DNA from: Streptomyces cirratus
GTDB lineage: Bacteria; Actinomycetota; Actinomycetes; Streptomycetales; Streptomycetaceae
NCBI RefSeq assembly: GCF_014650775.1
Contig: NZ_BMVP01000005.1
Coordinates: forward strand, 248,001 to 312,000
Reading direction: 5' to 3'
DNA length: 64,000 nt
Shown here: piece by piece, positions 63,660-64,000 of the stretch
Numbering within the stretch: the first letter of the stretch is position 1
How the letters are laid out: every line of letters begins with the position of its first letter
Program-made: the position numbers and the translations under genes
The notes under the pieces: model-generated
The model's database searches: none
Seen by the model: the letters and a program-made list of their open reading frames with translations, nothing else
Told to the model about the DNA's origin: nothing

Positions 63660-64000
63660 CCGACAACCACCTCGTCATCACCGCGCCGAAGACCCGCTCC
63701 AACCACGCCTGGGTCGCCATTTCACCCCGCGTCGCCACCGCGCTCCGGCACCGGGCGCTCACAACGACCCGTACGGGGGGGTGATCCTGACGACCCGTTC
63801 ACCGGGCTGGTCTTCTGCCGGCCCGATGGCAGGCCGCTCGGACCCCACCTGGTCCTGGACCGGCTGCATCAGCTGTCCGAGGAAGCCGGCGTCCCGCGGA
63901 TCACCGTGCACGACCTGCGGCACCTGGCGGCCACCATCACGATCACCGCCGGCGTACCGCTCACCGTGGTCTCCAAGACGCTGCGGCACTCCACCCTGTC
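63660..64000 (+). pseudogene. Frameshifted tyrosine integrase (copy 2), runs off the window
   Basis: 'NHLVITAPKTRSNHAWVAIS' (frame from 63662) and, after a frameshift near a run of seven G at 63774-63780, 'DPFTGLVFCRPDGRPLGPHL' and 'ITVHDLRHLAATITITAGVP' with the catalytic HxLRH box. The N-terminus is lost where it joins the LuxR fragment; the end lies beyond the window. Direct repeat of the decayed copy at 53909-54061. Confidence 0.75.

Overview
The window is high-GC actinobacterial chromosome, almost certainly Streptomyces. Signs are the strong third-position GC, many GTG starts, ATGA/GTGA start-stop overlaps, a monomeric NADP isocitrate dehydrogenase, a GH46 chitosanase with a CsnR-type operator, a SigK/zinc anti-sigma pair and a set of small stress-protein families typical of the genus. 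Everything here was read from the sequence by eye; family names rest on recognised motifs and no search was run.

Layout. 0-10 kb: a coupled lutABC lactate-oxidation operon with a VOC protein, a divergent cobF-like methyltransferase, a class V PLP enzyme, a GH71 alpha-1,3-glucanase, isocitrate dehydrogenase and a DUF805 protein. 10-20.5 kb: an apparent regulon around an OmpR-type two-component pair: sugar epimerase, GT2, DUF2064 transferase, methyltransferase, a membrane molybdenum oxidoreductase with a partner protein, and a GT87-like mannosyltransferase. Two of its promoter regions share an exact 20-nt site and a third has a related direct repeat. A secreted ribosome-inactivating protein and an acetyltransferase sit inside this block. 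20.5-30 kb: chitosanase, SigK/RskA, CorA, a molybdopterin-binding regulator, LysG/LysE, a tandem Nudix protein, a DUF6445 oxygenase-like protein, DUF6153/DUF305 and an Mrr-like nuclease. 30-37 kb: a stress-response block (DUF1206, DUF3618, holin-like and YtxH-like proteins behind a SigB-type promoter, PP2C phosphatase, MarR, STAS, DUF3072). 37-42 kb: MFS pump with divergent HTH regulator, and an ABC exporter. 42-48 kb: purine catabolism, with guanine deaminase facing xdhABC; xdhA has a strong promoter and a structured leader of about 320 nt. 48.2-53.2 kb: an unusual compact five-gene operon (DUF3830 cyclophilin-like protein, DadA-like oxidase, NodU/TobZ-type carbamoyltransferase, SRPBCC protein, histidine phosphatase).

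From 53.5 kb the DNA becomes a scar-rich integration zone: a deleted cbtA remnant, a decayed integrase, a 43-nt 3' fragment of a proline tRNA (att-like), then cargo (GH15 glucosidase, TetR with SnoaL and FMN reductase, alpha/beta hydrolase, SDR with SnoaL and a divergent HxlR), a truncated LuxR-type fragment and a second, frameshifted integrase copy that is a direct repeat of the first and runs off the window.

The best leads for something undescribed are the two-component glycosylation/molybdoenzyme regulon, the carbamoyltransferase operon, the secreted ribosome-inactivating protein and the xdhA leader RNA.
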